A stretch of DNA of 64,000 bases, from NCBI GenBank assembly GCA_012932865.1, contig SAXG01000025.1, positions 587,009 to 651,008 on the forward strand, written 5' to 3'. The stretch is from Amylostereum areolatum (lineage: Eukaryota; Basidiomycota; Agaricomycetes; Russulales; Stereaceae). A program made the translations under genes and the position numbers. Of the stretch, positions 21,925 through 34,307 are shown in pieces (position 1 is the first letter of the stretch; every line of letters starts with the position of its first letter). The notes below the pieces were generated by a model. The model was not told where the DNA came from, made no database searches, and saw only the letters and a list, made by a program, of their open reading frames with translations.

Positions 21925-23405
21925 ATGAAAGTAACATCTTCGTTTGTTCTGGCTTTCTTGGCGGCGTCCGCCAACGCTCATACCCGCGTCTGGGGTGTCT
22001 GGCTGAACGGAGAGTTCCAGTGAGTCTTTCATGTCGTTTGGTTGCTCGACCTGGGAGTGATCCTAAATTCGGTTCACAGAGGCGACGGTCGTGGGATTTA
22101 TGTGCGCTCCCCGCCGACTGACGACGTACGTTGATTGTCACCTGCCACGACTGGTTATGATAACCCATCCAAACGTCGGGTTTAGCCAGTGAAAGACCTC
22201 ACTTCGGATGCAATGGCGTGCAACGGTAAGCAGTCGAAGGACGTTTGTTTTGCGCGGCTACCTATTGTATCTTCTAGTGAACAACGTTCCGGTGCCCACC
22301 ACCGTTCAAGTGCAAGCTGGGGATGAATTCACCTTCGAATGTGAATCCCATTTACCAGTTTGGAGCATAAGTTCTAACTCCCACATTTCGTGTTGCGCAG
22401 GGTACCATAACACTCGTGAGTGATTATCTCCTCGTATTCCCACAGAAGCTGGAACCAATACGCACGCGGGATAGGTGCGGACGACATCATTGCAGCTAGT
22501 CATCATGGACCAGGTGAATCCGTTCGCGCCAAATTACCCTGCTTAGCTGACCATCACTCTTCTAGTGCAAGTGTACATTGCGCCCACAAGCTCCAATGGC
22601 ACGGGCGACGTTTGGGTCAAACTGTGGAGCAAGGGTGCGTTCCGGTGGTTGGTCGTTTGTCTAGTCTCTTGAACAAACATGATCCGTCAGGGTATGCAAA
22701 CGGGACATGGGGAACAGATGATGTGGAGGCCACCATCGGTAGGTTTACTAGTTCAATGCCATTGCGCATTTCCTGGTTGAGTCGGTTGTTGAAATATATG
22801 ATAGGTCAGCACTCCATCATCATTCCCGAGATTTCGTCTGGCGAATTCCTTCTCAGAGGTTTGTCCCAACAAAGGTTATCAGTTTCACTTCAACTGACGT
22901 CGCATTATCCTTCGTAGCCGAGATGATTGGAAAGTGTCTCATAATCTTGGTCTTTCATATGCGATCATGACCTCCGTTCGTAGCTCTTCACGAGGCAGAT
23001 GCTCTCTACTCGCAGGACCCAGCTCGTGGCGCACAAAACTATCCGAGGCACGCCCTTTCACAGGAAAATCCACGATCATCAACTGACGATTGAAGTTCAG
23101 CTGCACCCAGATCAACATTACTTCCAATAGCACTACGCCTCTCCCCCCTGGTGTTGCGTTCCCTGGTATGTTGTACACCCATCTGCTGGACCTTCTACGT
23201 CCCAACAGGTCTCCAGGTGCTTACACCGATGATACTCCTGGTAAGAACCTTGTAAAAGTTCGCCATGGCGCAGAGAATGACGGAGATTCTGGTAGGTATC
23301 CATTTCAACATCTATGAGGCAGACCCCTCGACCTACATCGCGCCCGGCCCCAACGTCTCCTCCATCTCTGCCGGCGGGTTTATTAGCCATGTTGGTGACG
23401 CTTAG
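21925..23405 (+). CDS. AA9 lytic polysaccharide monooxygenase (cellulose-active type)
   Basis: This is a secreted copper enzyme that oxidatively cleaves crystalline polysaccharide. The signal peptide ends in SANA, leaving His19 as the mature N-terminal copper ligand (HTRVWGVW). The second ligand lies in DDIIAASHHGPVQVYIAP. The third motif appears in GAQNYPSCTQ, where Gln and axial Tyr are correct. The rest (FEWYHNTR, VWVKLWSKG, TIGQHSIIIPE, GEFLLRAEM, PGVAFPGAYTDDTPGIHFNIY) fits the family. About ten short introns are needed. One (23048-23100) has a GC donor. At 22930 the expected GT donor reads GA, and a donor 6 nt downstream would give a three-residue variant instead. The C-terminus stops soon after the core, so there is no cellulose-binding module. 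Splicing doubts mean a non-functional allele cannot be excluded. Confidence 0.85.
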
Positions 23406-23720
23406 AATATGGAGGGTCCCCGAGAAGTAAATTCCTATTCAATTCATGTACTACTTATCTCCTTTCGCCTGCCAAACAATGACGCATGTAGAGTACTTAC
23501 ATGTGGTTCATGTGCCATGTGGTGTTACGAAGGCGCTGCTGAGTCATGCGTCTGACGTTGTATTTTCTGTCCCCTTTGACTGTTCACCGCGTTCACCAAA
23601 GGGGCCAAAGTCTTTTCACCGTCATCCATCCACATGGCAAGGTGTCTTTGTTCAGTATTTGCCAGAGGGTGGCATCTACCTATCCTATAAGTACTGCCCC
23701 ATCTCCGTCCCCGTCAAGAC
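23406..23720. other. Intergenic before BTB4
   Basis: No gene is seen. Confidence 0.5.
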
Positions 23721-25499
23721 ATGTCTCCCACTGGCAGTAGTTCTCCCACATCCCCTACTCCTTCGCCCAGCACGTCTTCCTCGTTCTGTTCTATGTCTTC
23801 TCCGATCAACTCTCCTCCTCTCGATCCCAGTGTCAGAAGTCCTCTGTATTTGGGTTCAAGTGGCTTCAATGTTGACGGTATGGACGTCTCCGACGCGCCG
23901 CTCAACGTCGCCCTAGTCAGTGCAGCTCTGGTGCAGCTATTCGGGACAGGACGGACGCAGGGCTGCCGAAAGTGAAACACTCTAGATTCTGGTTTGAAGA
24001 TGGGAACGTGGTCTTTCTGGTACGCAGTTTCCTCTCATGTCGTAGTATTCTTTTTGTTAACACTTGCCGCGGCCCGCAGGTCGAGGGTGTGCTCTATAAA
24101 ATTCACCGCTATTTCTTCCTCCGGGACTCGGCGAGGTTCGAGTATCTCATCACTCAATCCATTGCCACCAAATGGCTTCCTCCACTATCACCAGGCTGGG
24201 TGCAGTACCGTGGAGCTGATGGAAAACCTGTCTACGTCAACGCTGTTAGCAAACAAACATCGGTCGAACGCCCGCCGTGTCTCTGGTCCGTCGATTTTGG
24301 TATCCCAGGAGAACAGGCCGTTGCATTGGACGATGTAACCGCCAAGCAGTTCGACGCGTTCTTATCGGTCCTGTATCCCTTGTGCGCCCCCCTTACTGTT
24401 TACCGCGAACTATTCATTGACGTGTACCTCTCCTAGAAACTTCGACTCGGGCGATCTGTCCTCTCAACAGGATTGGGTCTCTGTTCTCGAGCTTGCCACA
24501 CGCTGGGACTTCACTTCCATCCGCCTTCGCGCCATTCGCGCCATTGACCCAACGATAGACGCTTTTGGTCGTCTCAAGCTTGCTCGCTTATGCAGAGTCG
24601 AGGAATGGGTACAGCCTGCTCTCGTGGAGCTGTGTATGCGCAAGTCTCCCCTTGGCCTTTCCGAAATCAAGGAGATGGATCACGAAGACGTTGCACTGGT
24701 GATGCACATCAAGGAAACCGTACAGACGGTCTTACGCCCGTGGCTCGCCACATGCATGAATATAGATACTCTTGTTCGCAAGTGGAATCCGAAGGATGGT
24801 CTAGAAGCCGTTGTGCAGGCAGTGATATCCATGAATTCCTCACCGCCTCCTCCACAGGAAACGGTGGCAAAGTCGAGCAAAACCAGTTCCGCGACCGGAA
24901 ACCCTCTGGTGGCCATTTCGCCAGCACCCGTGGCGTTTGGATCCCAACCTCTTCGTAATATGACGAATGTAGGGTTTTCTCCACAGTCTGTTCCTTCCCA
25001 AGCCACAGAATCCCGAACGACGGCCTCGTTATCAATTCCCAAGTCAAGCGCACAGGATCCCATTCCCAACACCTCCCCCTCTACATCCAAACGGCCCTGG
25101 TCTGATTTCCAAGGCTTCATTACCCCGGAGATCGAAGTGTCTTCCCGCTCTACAGCTACACCGCCCATCGATCCAACCAGCGCCCAGGCGAGATCGACCG
25201 ACGAAGCGAACGTTGCTGGATCTCCTATCTCCTCCACTTTCCCCCCCACATCGATACCGTTCTCGCCCTTCACTTTCGACGTGAACACAGCTCCTTCTCA
25301 ATCTATTCCGCTATCCGTTAGCCAGCATCATAGAGAGAAGTCCTTGTCTTCATCTCCTTCGGCGTCGCGGCTCTCCACTGCAAGTCTGTCGAAGTCACTG
25401 GCCACCAGGCCGACGAAACCGCTTCCCAAAACAACGTTGGAGAGCAAGGGCGATGGTCCAGTGCCGCCGTTCGGTCAGATGGACGATGCGCCCGCGTAG
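23721..25499 (+). CDS. BTB4: BTB-like protein with a decayed WW insert
   Basis: Member of the local BTB family, four exons. Exon 1 is Ser/Pro-rich. An intron at 23878-23936 is needed to bring the N-terminus into frame with HSRFWFEDGNVVFL. The next intron (24020-24079) sits at the family position after FL. Exon 3 gives VEGVLYKIHRYFFLRDSARFEYL, then an insert LPPLSPGWVQYRGADGKPVYVN. That insert keeps the first WW tryptophan and the YVN turn, but the second tryptophan is missing (TSVERPP). QFDAFLSVLYP follows. Exon 4 carries the helical half (QDWVSVLELATRWDFTSIRLRAIRAID, RLKLARLCRVEEWV, EDVALVMHIKE), then a long Ser/Thr/Pro-rich tail to 25499. A domain able to bind proline-rich ligands is doubtful here. 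Confidence 0.8.
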
Positions 25500-25862
25500 G
25501 ACTCCTTATTTTGGGGCTTCCAAGCTTCTAATCGTACTCTTGTCACTATATGCGATACGCTCCCCAAAATTATCGTGATGCCTAGCCTATCCTGACCCAT
25601 CTCTCTCCAACGCATATCATTCACTGCGAATCTGTACGGAGTAGAGTGCTCAGTGTGGGAGGCCTTTTGTCAACGTTATGTAATTATGCAATCTAGACTG
25701 TGGAGACGTGGTGCCACTCAGCCGGTGCCAGCGACGGTGCCCCGGGATTAGGTTTGAATAAGCGCCCGCGTGGTTACGAAGCTGGGGGTCGCAGAACGCC
25801 CTTGAGGCTCGCGCCCTCTCTTGAGCTCAGCCGCCGCCATCTGCCTCCATTGAAGCTTGACC
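25500..25862. other. Intergenic between BTB4 and BTB5
   Basis: No gene is seen. Confidence 0.5.
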
Positions 25863-27771
25863 ATGGATTCGTCGACCTCCATTGGCTCCCCTGATCCGCA
25901 GGAGCTTCTCTCTTCCTCTCTGGCCAAGCTCGACCAAATCATATCCCAAACCTGCCAGGGACGCGCTCCGCCCTTGAGCGCGAGCAATGTTATACCGGCG
26001 GCAACGAAGACTGGCGTGAATGCTAGCCTTTACATGCCCCCTGCACTGTCCCAAACGTCGACTATACCAAACTTTGCTCCTCCCGCAAAGCCAGTGCCTT
26101 TAATGGGTACGAACGTGCAGATCCCGCCGGCACCCCTAGGAACTCAGTGGCACAAGCGGTTCAACTTCTCAGACGGCACCGTTATCTTCACGGTACGTAC
26201 TTCTTACGACGCTCTTATGCACTGTGTACTACCATCTAACATCCACCAATAGGTCGGCAATACGTCGTTCAGAGTTTATCGTCATTTCTTCGAGCGCGAC
26301 TCGCCGTTGTTCGCTTCGGCGCTCACCCTGGGACTTTCTTCTTTCATTCCTGGGGGCGTTATTCCCGCGCCCAAGACGACTTTCATCCAAACGAAACTGA
26401 GCGGCTCCAGCCTCCCGATCTCGATGCCTGTCCCCACTTTCTCACTCTCCAATGTCAGAGTAGACCAAATGGAAGCATTCCTCTCCGTTCTCTTCCCACT
26501 GTGAGCGCATTTTCAAAGCACTTGTGTGCACCGTTTAATCATTACACAGGGATTTCGACCATGGCGATCTAAACACGGAAATAGAGTGGTCTTCGGTCCT
26601 CAAGCTTGCCGATATGTGGCGCTTCAAGACCGTTCGTGGACGAGCGGTCCGGCAGCTAGATACCCTCGTATCCCCATTCCGACGCCTTATGTTGGCCTAC
26701 GCATATAACATCGAAGAGTGGGTGACTCGTGCACTCGTCGAGCTCTGCGCTCGTGACGGGGCCCTTGCTCTCGAGGAGATCCAAGAGATGCGTCATGAAG
26801 ACATTGCACTCGTTATCAATATCCGGGAGAAGGTTCTAGGGCTTTCGTCTTCGTTGTATCCGTCGCCACATTTGCGGCCATCCAGGGAATCCTTGTTCGC
26901 ACAGGTTAATGAATGGCGCGCTCAAGCCCGGCTCCCACAGTCCGTCCTGGATACAGCGAAGCCCCTCAGCGAACCCCCGAAATTCGTTGAAGGTCCAAAG
27001 ACATCGCCTGGAAAGGCGTCTATTGAACCCCAGGTCCAGCGAATGCTGGGCCGCCAACTCTCCAACGACAACGACAATCTCACGCAACGTACTCCTCTTG
27101 TCCCTCCTTCTTCGTTCGCCCTGAACCACCAAGTTCCTCGTGCCATCGTTGCCATGCAACCCTCTGGGAATCAACCCTCTCCAGCCCATTTCTTGAGTAC
27201 ACACTACTCCGCATTGAACTCTTCGACCACTTCCAAAGCGGCGGCGACTTCGGGCATGTATCCCTCCTACTATCCAATGCCTTCCCACTACGATAACATC
27301 TCTCGTGGGACGTTCAACCCCACGAGCTACGTGGCCTCTCTGACGGCAAAGTCATCTAATTCCGCCACAATGCCTATGAATATGAAACAACAATATCCTG
27401 AGCTTCTAAACCTTGATTCGATGCAGCGTACGCTCCGGGACTATGTGAGCCTGCTTAACGGACGCTCGGCCACGGAAGCTACCCCATCTACCCCTACCGT
27501 GCCAGAAATCTTCCCCATTTCCGTCTCTCCCGCACAGGCGGCCGATCCCAGCAAGCTTTCTCCTACACCCCCTCCAAGTTTGGCCCCCAGCGCCACAACC
27601 TCTACGAGCACTACTGAGGCAAGGGCTCCTTCGAATGGTTCGCCCGAGCCGACCGCTCAGTCGTCTGAGGAAAACGCTGTCAAGGGATCGAACGCTAAGG
27701 AGGATTCAGACGCTGAAGTCGTCGACGGGGGGGATTTTAGCGACTATAGCTCGATGTCATCCGACATCTGA
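25863..27771 (+). CDS. BTB5: BTB-like protein with a hydrophobic insert
   Basis: Three-exon member of the BTB family. Exon 1 ends HKRFNFSDGTVIFT. Exon 2 gives VGNTSFRVYRHFFERDSPLFASAL, then about 50 residues rich in Leu, Pro and Ser (SSFIPGGVIPAPKTTF) without WW features, then QMEAFLSVLFPL. Exon 3 gives the helical half (EWSSVLKLADMWRFKTVRGRAVRQLD, RLMLAYAYNIEEWV, EDIALVINIRE). The tail of about 280 residues is Ser/Pro/Thr-rich and ends in an acidic run (EDSDAEVVDGGDFSDYSS). In the array it is the only copy whose first helix reads VYRHFF and the only one with LAYAY in place of LARxY. Start at 25863 is the first methionine of MDSSTSIGSPDP. Confidence 0.8.
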
Positions 27772-28544
27772 AGTTACGCGTTGGTTTAGGAATGCGTGCA
27801 TTTTCCGTCTCTTCTGCTATTCTTCCGATATACGCTCTCCCGGGCATTCACCCATTGTTTAAATACGTCTTGCTCGTTTTTTCAGCGCGATTCTTGTTAC
27901 GGTGGACTCGTCCGCGGCTGCGCATGCTGGTATGTACAAGTAACGGTCCTGCCAAGTTTGTCAGGCTCTTACTTTTTCTATATTCGTGTTTGCGATGTAT
28001 GTAACTGTACCATTCGATATCCTTGGACGGCAGTGAAATCAATTTCATTTTGCTGCCTACTTCGCACGACTAAAGAGGACTTCCGGTATTGCGGGCCGAA
28101 CGAGGAGGAACGTCCTGTCGATTTTGTTCGAACTTCAGCTTCCACCTGGTAGTACAACCCTTGCACTGCCCACTCCGAACCACCGTTCCATTCGTCGTTG
28201 TTTCTTCGTACTATCTTCGTGAATATCCTACCCAGGGCGTATTGCTCGCCAGGCATAAATGCAGACGACAACTCGGATGAAGACAGGGGAAATGAGTCGG
28301 CAAACGACTTCCGGGAGTCGGACAGGAGTAATGCGATGAACCCGCCGGTGGGTTGTCCGAATGGTGTAAGGCGAGTGTCTCGTGTAAGACTCTGCGTGAT
28401 CTATGGCTCATAAATCCACAGCGAGACATGTCTTGCGACATTCACCCCTATGCAGGACAGCACAGGTATAAAGGTTGCTCGCATGCATCCCCCCTGTTCG
28501 ACGAGAAGGCCGTGTTCCTCTAAGGACTCCCCTCGTTATCTTCC
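27772..28544. other. Intergenic between BTB5 and BTB6
   Basis: About 770 nt with short overlapping frames and no domain. No gene is called. Confidence 0.5.
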
Positions 28545-29629
28545 ATGTCGTCCCTATCGTCTTCCAGCAGTTACGTCGACATCCCTCTCGATGACTCGAC
28601 TGACGAAGATACGTCGTATTATGGCTCGCCGACATCCCGTAGTTATCCAGTCGACGACTCCCCTATTCTCAACATGGAGATGAGCGGAAGGTCCTCCCCC
28701 TTTCTTCATCATGTTGGATATACAACGAGCGCATCTGGCTTGTGGCACAAGAGGTTCACGTTTCCCGACGGGAACGTGACGCTCATGGTATGTTCAATGC
28801 TCTACAATCCCCTTATTCTACCTGACATCCATCCACCTTCTATAGGTGGAAGGAATTTCCTACAAGGTTCACCGGTACTTTTTTGAACGCGACTCCCTCT
28901 GGTTCCGTCAGCGTTTCGAAAATGCGGGAGTCGCGTCCGCTCTGAACGACTACGACAGCTGGTTGGAGCTCGCCCATGGAGAAGGGTACTTCAACCTGCG
29001 TGACGGATCTCGTACTATCATCGATCCGAGGATCATCATACTCCAGGGCATCAAGGCGAAAGAGTTCGACACATTTCTGTCGGTGCTGTACCCGAGGTGG
29101 GCCTTTGTGCGCGTGTTTCGTAGGTCGATCGACTGACCTGATTGGTAGGGATTTTGCTAGACGTGATGTCTACACCGTCGAAGGCTGGACTGCCGTGCTC
29201 AAGCTCGCTACCAGATGGTCCTTCGCCTCCATACAAGACCTTGCCATCCAAGAGCTGGACCTTATCGTTGACCCGGTTGGCCGCCTAGTGCTCGCACGCG
29301 CGTACGAAATTTATGGCTGGGACGAGGAGGCATTAGGAGACTTGTGTGCTCGGACGGAGAGCCTGTCCGTGGAAGAGATGCGCGAAATGTCCATCGAGGA
29401 TATCGCGTACGTCGTCGGGAAGAGGGAGAAGAGGGCTGGCGAAGGATTCAGGACCTCCACCCTCGTTAGTCTCGGTCGACGGGGCACCGAATCCGCCATC
29501 ATCATGAAGGACACGCTCACCTTGAAGAATCTGGTCGCGGCGCTGGATCAGAACAATGCCTTGGAGGCGCCGCCTGAAGTGAAGTCAGTCGGGCGTGAGG
29601 ATCCCATCCTCAAACGTAAACAAGACTAA
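28545..29629 (+). CDS. BTB6: BTB-like protein, compact form
   Basis: Three-exon member. The N-terminus is Ser/Asp-rich and ends WHKRFTFPDGNVTLM. Exon 2 gives VEGISYKVHRYFFERDSLWFRQRF and an insert with DSWLELAHGEGYFNLRDGSR. A single Trp, the YFN turn and the following charged residues may be the remains of a WW domain, but the match is weak. The insert then leads to EFDTFLSVLYP. Exon 3 gives the helical half (EGWTAVLKLATRWSFASIQDLAI, RLVLARAYEIYGWDEEAL, EDIAYVVGKREK). The C-terminus is short and lysine-rich (ILKRKQD), without the long disordered tail of BTB1, BTB4 or BTB5, so this copy is probably the smallest of the family. Confidence 0.8.
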
Positions 29630-29936
29630 ATAGTGGTGCGTTTTTCACGTCTTTGTATGCTCCCTCGAATGCTTAATATTGTTTCTAGGATGTCGGATTC
29701 TCGGCCGTTCTTATCCCGCGTTTGCTTCATAAAAGATTCATTATCTATAATGTTTACAGCGACTGGAACCCTGTTTGGAGGATTTGGGATCGAGGAGAAA
29801 TGCCCGCTCGTCCTCGTGGTCGCCACAAGGCAAACCACTTATACCCACGATTGTCTAACTTAAGTCAGCTCCGACCTCGCGGCAGACCCTTCGTCTTTCG
29901 CGATATCTGTCCATACACCCGCTCGATCTTACCATC
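29630..29936. other. Intergenic between BTB6 and BTB7
   Basis: No gene is seen. Confidence 0.5.
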
Positions 29937-31206
29937 ATGACCTCCCACATCGAACACTGGTCTGTTGTGGATTCAAATCTATCCACTACGCCCGTCGACC
30001 TCAGCAAAACAACTCCTAGTCCAAGTCACGATGGCCTCTCTTTGTCGTCCCCCTCTCAAGGAAAGGGGGACGCCTACAAAAAGCACAACAGGTTTTACAT
30101 CGAGGATGGAAATGTCGTTTTCCTGGTGAGTACCGTGTCGTTAGACCGAGCGGCAGGCGTGTACTGATCGATATACACTGTTCTCTGCAGGTTGAGGGTA
30201 TCCTCTACAAGCCCCATCGCTCCACGCTGACCTCTCACTCCCCCTGGTTTGCCTCACGCTTGTCCTCGGACGGCGTCTCTTCTCGAGCGTCTTCATCCGC
30301 AGACCGACTGCCTCCCGGATGGCAGCACGTCGCTAGCCCTGCCGGCAATGTGATGTATGTCAACGTCGACATGGGCCAGATCGCTTCGGCACCTCCACCT
30401 CTTCCTCCACATGAACTTGAAGACACGCCCTCGGAAGCTATCATTGCTTTGGACGGCGTTTCAGCGCGGGATCTCGACGCTCTCCTTTCCGTCTTCTACC
30501 CTCAGTAAGCCCATTGACACCGCGTGCCTTTGTAGGGTAATTCTAAACTTGATACAGGAACTATGATGGTGGTGATCTTTCCACGCAATCCCAGTGGACC
30601 TCCGTGCTCAAACTCGCAACATTATGGTCAATCTCCTCCATCCGTTCTCTGGCTATCCGTCGCCTCGACGCGCTTATGGGGCCTTTCGATCGCCTCGTGG
30701 CTGCGCGTGCTTACAACGTGGATCATTGGATTGAGCCGGCGCTCACTTCCCTCTGCGCTCGCGTCGCTCCTCTGGAGCTCGAAGAAATCCAGCAAATGAA
30801 GCCAGAGGACATCGCTGTGGTGGCAAGGATCCGTGAGCGGGTTATCAGACCGTCTTCTTTGCCCGGAATCTGTCTGGACAAAATCGACCTCGCCATAGTG
30901 TCCATGCGTCCCGATCTTAGCAAGCCTGCGTTGAAGGCCACGGAAGAACGCTCGGAATCGTCCATACCCCCCGATTCTTCGTCCGCTTCGGCTGTGTCAT
31001 CCCCTAGATCTTCCGTCTGCAAATATATTCCTGCGTTAGAATCGGTGAATCAAGCGTGTACTTCCGGGCCAAAGCCCCCTCAAGGTCAAGCTACAGGTAT
31101 GACCGTCTTTCCACCATCACTTATGCCCCCGATAACACCCAGAAGGCAATGTGTCTTCCGCAGCACCCACAGCGCCGAGGTTTTCGTCATCTCCAAATCT
31201 GTTTGA
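29937..31206 (+). CDS. BTB7: BTB-like protein with a half WW insert
   Basis: Member of the family with the usual two introns. Exon 1 ends HNRFYIEDGNVVFL. Exon 2 gives VEGILYKPHRSTLTSHSPWF, in which the FFERDS helix has changed to STLTSHS. An insert with LPPGWQHVASPAGNVMYVNV follows: the first half of a WW domain is clear, but the place of the second Trp reads IASAPPP. DLDALLSVFYP follows. Exon 3 carries the helical half (SQWTSVLKLATLWSISSIRSLAI, RLVAARAYNVDHWIEPAL, EDIAVVARIRER) and a Ser-rich tail to 31206. A further intron from about 31097 would give an alternative tail ending PNLFDRL at 31216, so the exact end is uncertain. BTB8 is its closest relative in the window. Confidence 0.8.
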
Positions 31207-31801
31207 CCGATTATAGACTGCAGCGTCAAAAGGCTCCATTCCTGCAGAAAGGACTTTTGTTCCACATTCCGAAGCATCAGGTTAGATACGATACGCGAGA
31301 TATCAACGAGCTTGCTAACAGGTTCTCTGTTTAGTTAACGGGCGCGCAGATTTTTCTAACACAACATCGAGACTCCGTCACCTCGATCCGCATCCTACCA
31401 GTCCTACATCACAATTCTGGGGCAGCTTCCGCCAGGAAACCGACACAGAAACCCCTATGGAGGAAGAATGCAACGAATACCAGTGGTGAATGGCCTGCAG
31501 TTTATGATGCCTTTTGTACCGCCGTATCATTAAATATGACATCGCACGTTCTATGCTCACGCTCTATCTTTCTAGCAAGTGTTTTACATTACTTATAACA
31601 TATCGCCTTAGACAAAGTACGTTCATTTCTGACAAGCAGACTGCATTTGCTATTCTCCGTGAGCGCGGGAAGCGCTCGAATCCGACCTTGTGGCAGCCTC
31701 GTGGTGAACCTAATACAACAGACAGCGCCCAGTCGTTCACATATAAAGAGAATCAAGAGAAATACACCATCCCTCCTTTTGTCTCGTCTTCTGTACCAGA
31801 C
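31207..31801. other. Intergenic between BTB7 and BTB8
   Basis: No gene is seen. The reading frame of BTB8 extends upstream to about 31514, so its true start may lie in this stretch. Confidence 0.5.
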
Positions 31802-33322
31802 ATGCTGCCACCTGGGTTACTCGTCAACTTACCCCCAAAGGTTGATTCTCAATCGTCCCCCTCGTCAGATGCTGTAACCGTCTCGGAGTTCACCTCGAGT
31901 CCTTCCTGTACTTCCAATGGTATTGTCTCCAAACCAGGCAGCCTGAACAGTCCAGGCAGTGGGAAGCCACCCCCGAGGCATAACAAATTCTTCTTTGAAG
32001 ACGGAAACGTCACATTTTCGGTGGGCCACTCGCTGCTATTATCGTCCCACAAAGTCTCACGATGCGATACAGGTTGAAAACACACTCTATCGACCCCATC
32101 GCTTCTTTTTTACTCGCGACTCACCCTGGTTCGCCAACCTTCTCTCTCCGTCGCCGTCGCACTCTCGGACACGCACTCCTGTCGACAATCTTCCAGTGGG
32201 ATGGCATCGGATCACCAACTTTACAGGTCGACATGTTTATGTCAATGTAGACCTGCAGGAATTCCGTACAGCGCCACCTCCCCACCCTGTCGTCGCAGCG
32301 CAGGCTGAGCCGCAGGATGCGATAATATCGCTCGAAGGGGTCACGTCGTGGGACTTCGAAGCATTCCTATCGGTACTCTATCCCACGTACGTCTTCGTGC
32401 TGCGGACGGCGATTCGATTTTGGACAGGCTAATCTTGGCTACTCACATAAGGAAATTCAGCAAGAGCGATCTGACGACGCAAGAGGAGTGGATGGGAGTA
32501 CTTGACCTTGCTGCGCGGTGGTCCTTCGAATCGATCCGCGATCTCGCCATCGAGCGACTGGATAGTCTACTCGTCGATCCCTTGAAGAGACTTACCCTCG
32601 CACGCATGTTCAGTGTTGAAGACTGGATCAAGCCCGCTCTGACCGACCTCTGTGCGCGTCAGACGCCGCTCGACGCGGAGGATATCGAGAAGATGGAAGC
32701 AAGGGACGTTGCGCTGGTGAGCGCCGTGAGGGAGCTATTGCGAGCTCGCAACGGGCTGAACACTGTGGCATTGAAAACGGCGGCGGAAGGACTGGAGGAC
32801 TGGATCCGGGGACCTACGAATGTGGAAGACGTTGGACACCGAACAGGTGGGGAGGAAAGCGGCGCGAAGACTCCCCTTGGGTACCCTGAGGATGCAATGG
32901 AAAAACGTGAGTCGGAGACGACACCAGATTTTGAAGAAGCGGAAAGCCCGAAGGAGAGCAAACAGGATACAGTAGATCAGGAAAGCGCTCACGGTGGAAG
33001 CGACCCGGTAGATCGTCGTACCAACACTCCTGACGAGACGACAGAAGATATGTTCCGGGAAGGAGACAGAGACCATGCAGAGAGCCAGGCGTTAGCGGTG
33101 GAGAGTGGCGGGAGTCAAGATGTCCACAAGGAGAAGTTTCTCGCTGCGTATGCCGAGGCACAGCAGGCGAAGACCAGGGCGAAGGAGGCGGAGGAGGCCG
33201 CATCGGCGGAGAGTTATCTGAACGTGAGGCTTAACAAGATAAACAGGAGGGCGAGGCGCCGGGAGGTTGAAGCTACAGCCAAGTTGAGGCTCTGGGACAC
33301 AGAAGGGACGACAGTAGGCTAG
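31802..33322 (+). CDS. BTB8: BTB-like protein with half WW insert and charged helical tail
   Basis: Three-exon member, close to BTB7. Exon 1 ends RHNKFFFEDGNVTFS. Exon 2 gives VENTLYRPHRFFFTRDSPWF, an insert NLPVGWHRITNFTGRHVYVN with the first WW tryptophan, and FRTAPPPHP where the second should be, then DFEAFLSVLYP. Exon 3 gives EEWMGVLDLAARWSFESIRDLAIERLD, RLTLARMFSVEDWIKPAL and EARDVALVSAVRE. The tail is different from BTB1: highly charged, rich in Glu, Lys and Asp, ending in an alanine/lysine/glutamate helix (KTRAKEAEEAASAES) and a basic stretch (RARRREVEATAKLRLW). A coiled coil or a single long helix is likely there. The start at 31802 is one of two possible in-frame starts. Confidence 0.8.
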
Positions 33323-34280
33323 GCCAGGGAGTAGTGTAAAAGAGTGTAAGTACTTATATATTACTAGCATAGACCCATGCATTGCACTCATTCAAGTAGC
33401 AAGGCTGTGGTGATTGTATTCAAATAAGCAACAAATAAGCATAACTAAGTACTAAGCATGAAGTGTAGAAGATTCAACTCGCAGTCCGATAGTAGGAAAA
33501 CTGTAGCCGGGATGCCTAGAGGGGTTTGTGACGGTCCCAAATGCTCTCGCTCGTGTCGGGCTCTCTTGGCAATCTGCCATTTCGATAGCAGAGTGGGTTG
33601 TTCTGTTCCTTGAGGGTTCAGAGCTGGAGTCCTTGGGGGCGTAGGAAGCAAGTCGCTGAGGGCCGAGTAGGCCTGCGAATATGCAATGTCGATGAGGACA
33701 TATCACCTGTGATATGGATAACAAAAGGACCAGTAAAGCCTTTACTATCACATTGATTGATACTGTATGCACGTACCATCTATGAAAGCTCCGTTCGAGG
33801 CTTGCTGGTTGGTTGGGTTCTTGCATTATCGTGTCGCCTGTTGTTGATTCGGACGTGGACGACACAATACAATGCTGTTGCGGACCTTCAGGATCCTGAG
33901 GATGTCGTTGTGCTCGCACTCAAGACCGGCGGTGGCCAATGGCGTCAGCCGAGGAAAGCTGTAGACAACAATATAGTAAGCAAGGACATTGATCAGTTTG
34001 TTAAGGTCAGTCATACCTGGACGGCCGTGTTCTCGTTCGCTTGCGAGGAGGTTGAATGGGCACTGTTTCTGGGGGCTGCATCTTGGACGGAATCAGTGGA
34101 CCTGCGTTCCTGCTCGGTGCACCATCCCAATGGCCAGCCAATGTCACCCCCAACTCGCATAGATTCTTCTGCACAAATAGTACATGTCAGTTCGTCTCGC
34201 AAGAGAGAAAGAAAATGCGCACATGATCCAGATGAATGCACCGAGATGCACTGGATGCAGATGACAGGGTGTGCTGTACT

Positions 34281-34307
34281 GTGTCGTGTCGGGTCGTGTC
34301 GTGTCGT
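34281..34307. repeat. gtgtc simple repeat
   Basis: Degenerate short tandem repeats of gtgtc and ggtcgtgtc, about five units, in intergenic DNA. Confidence 0.7.
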
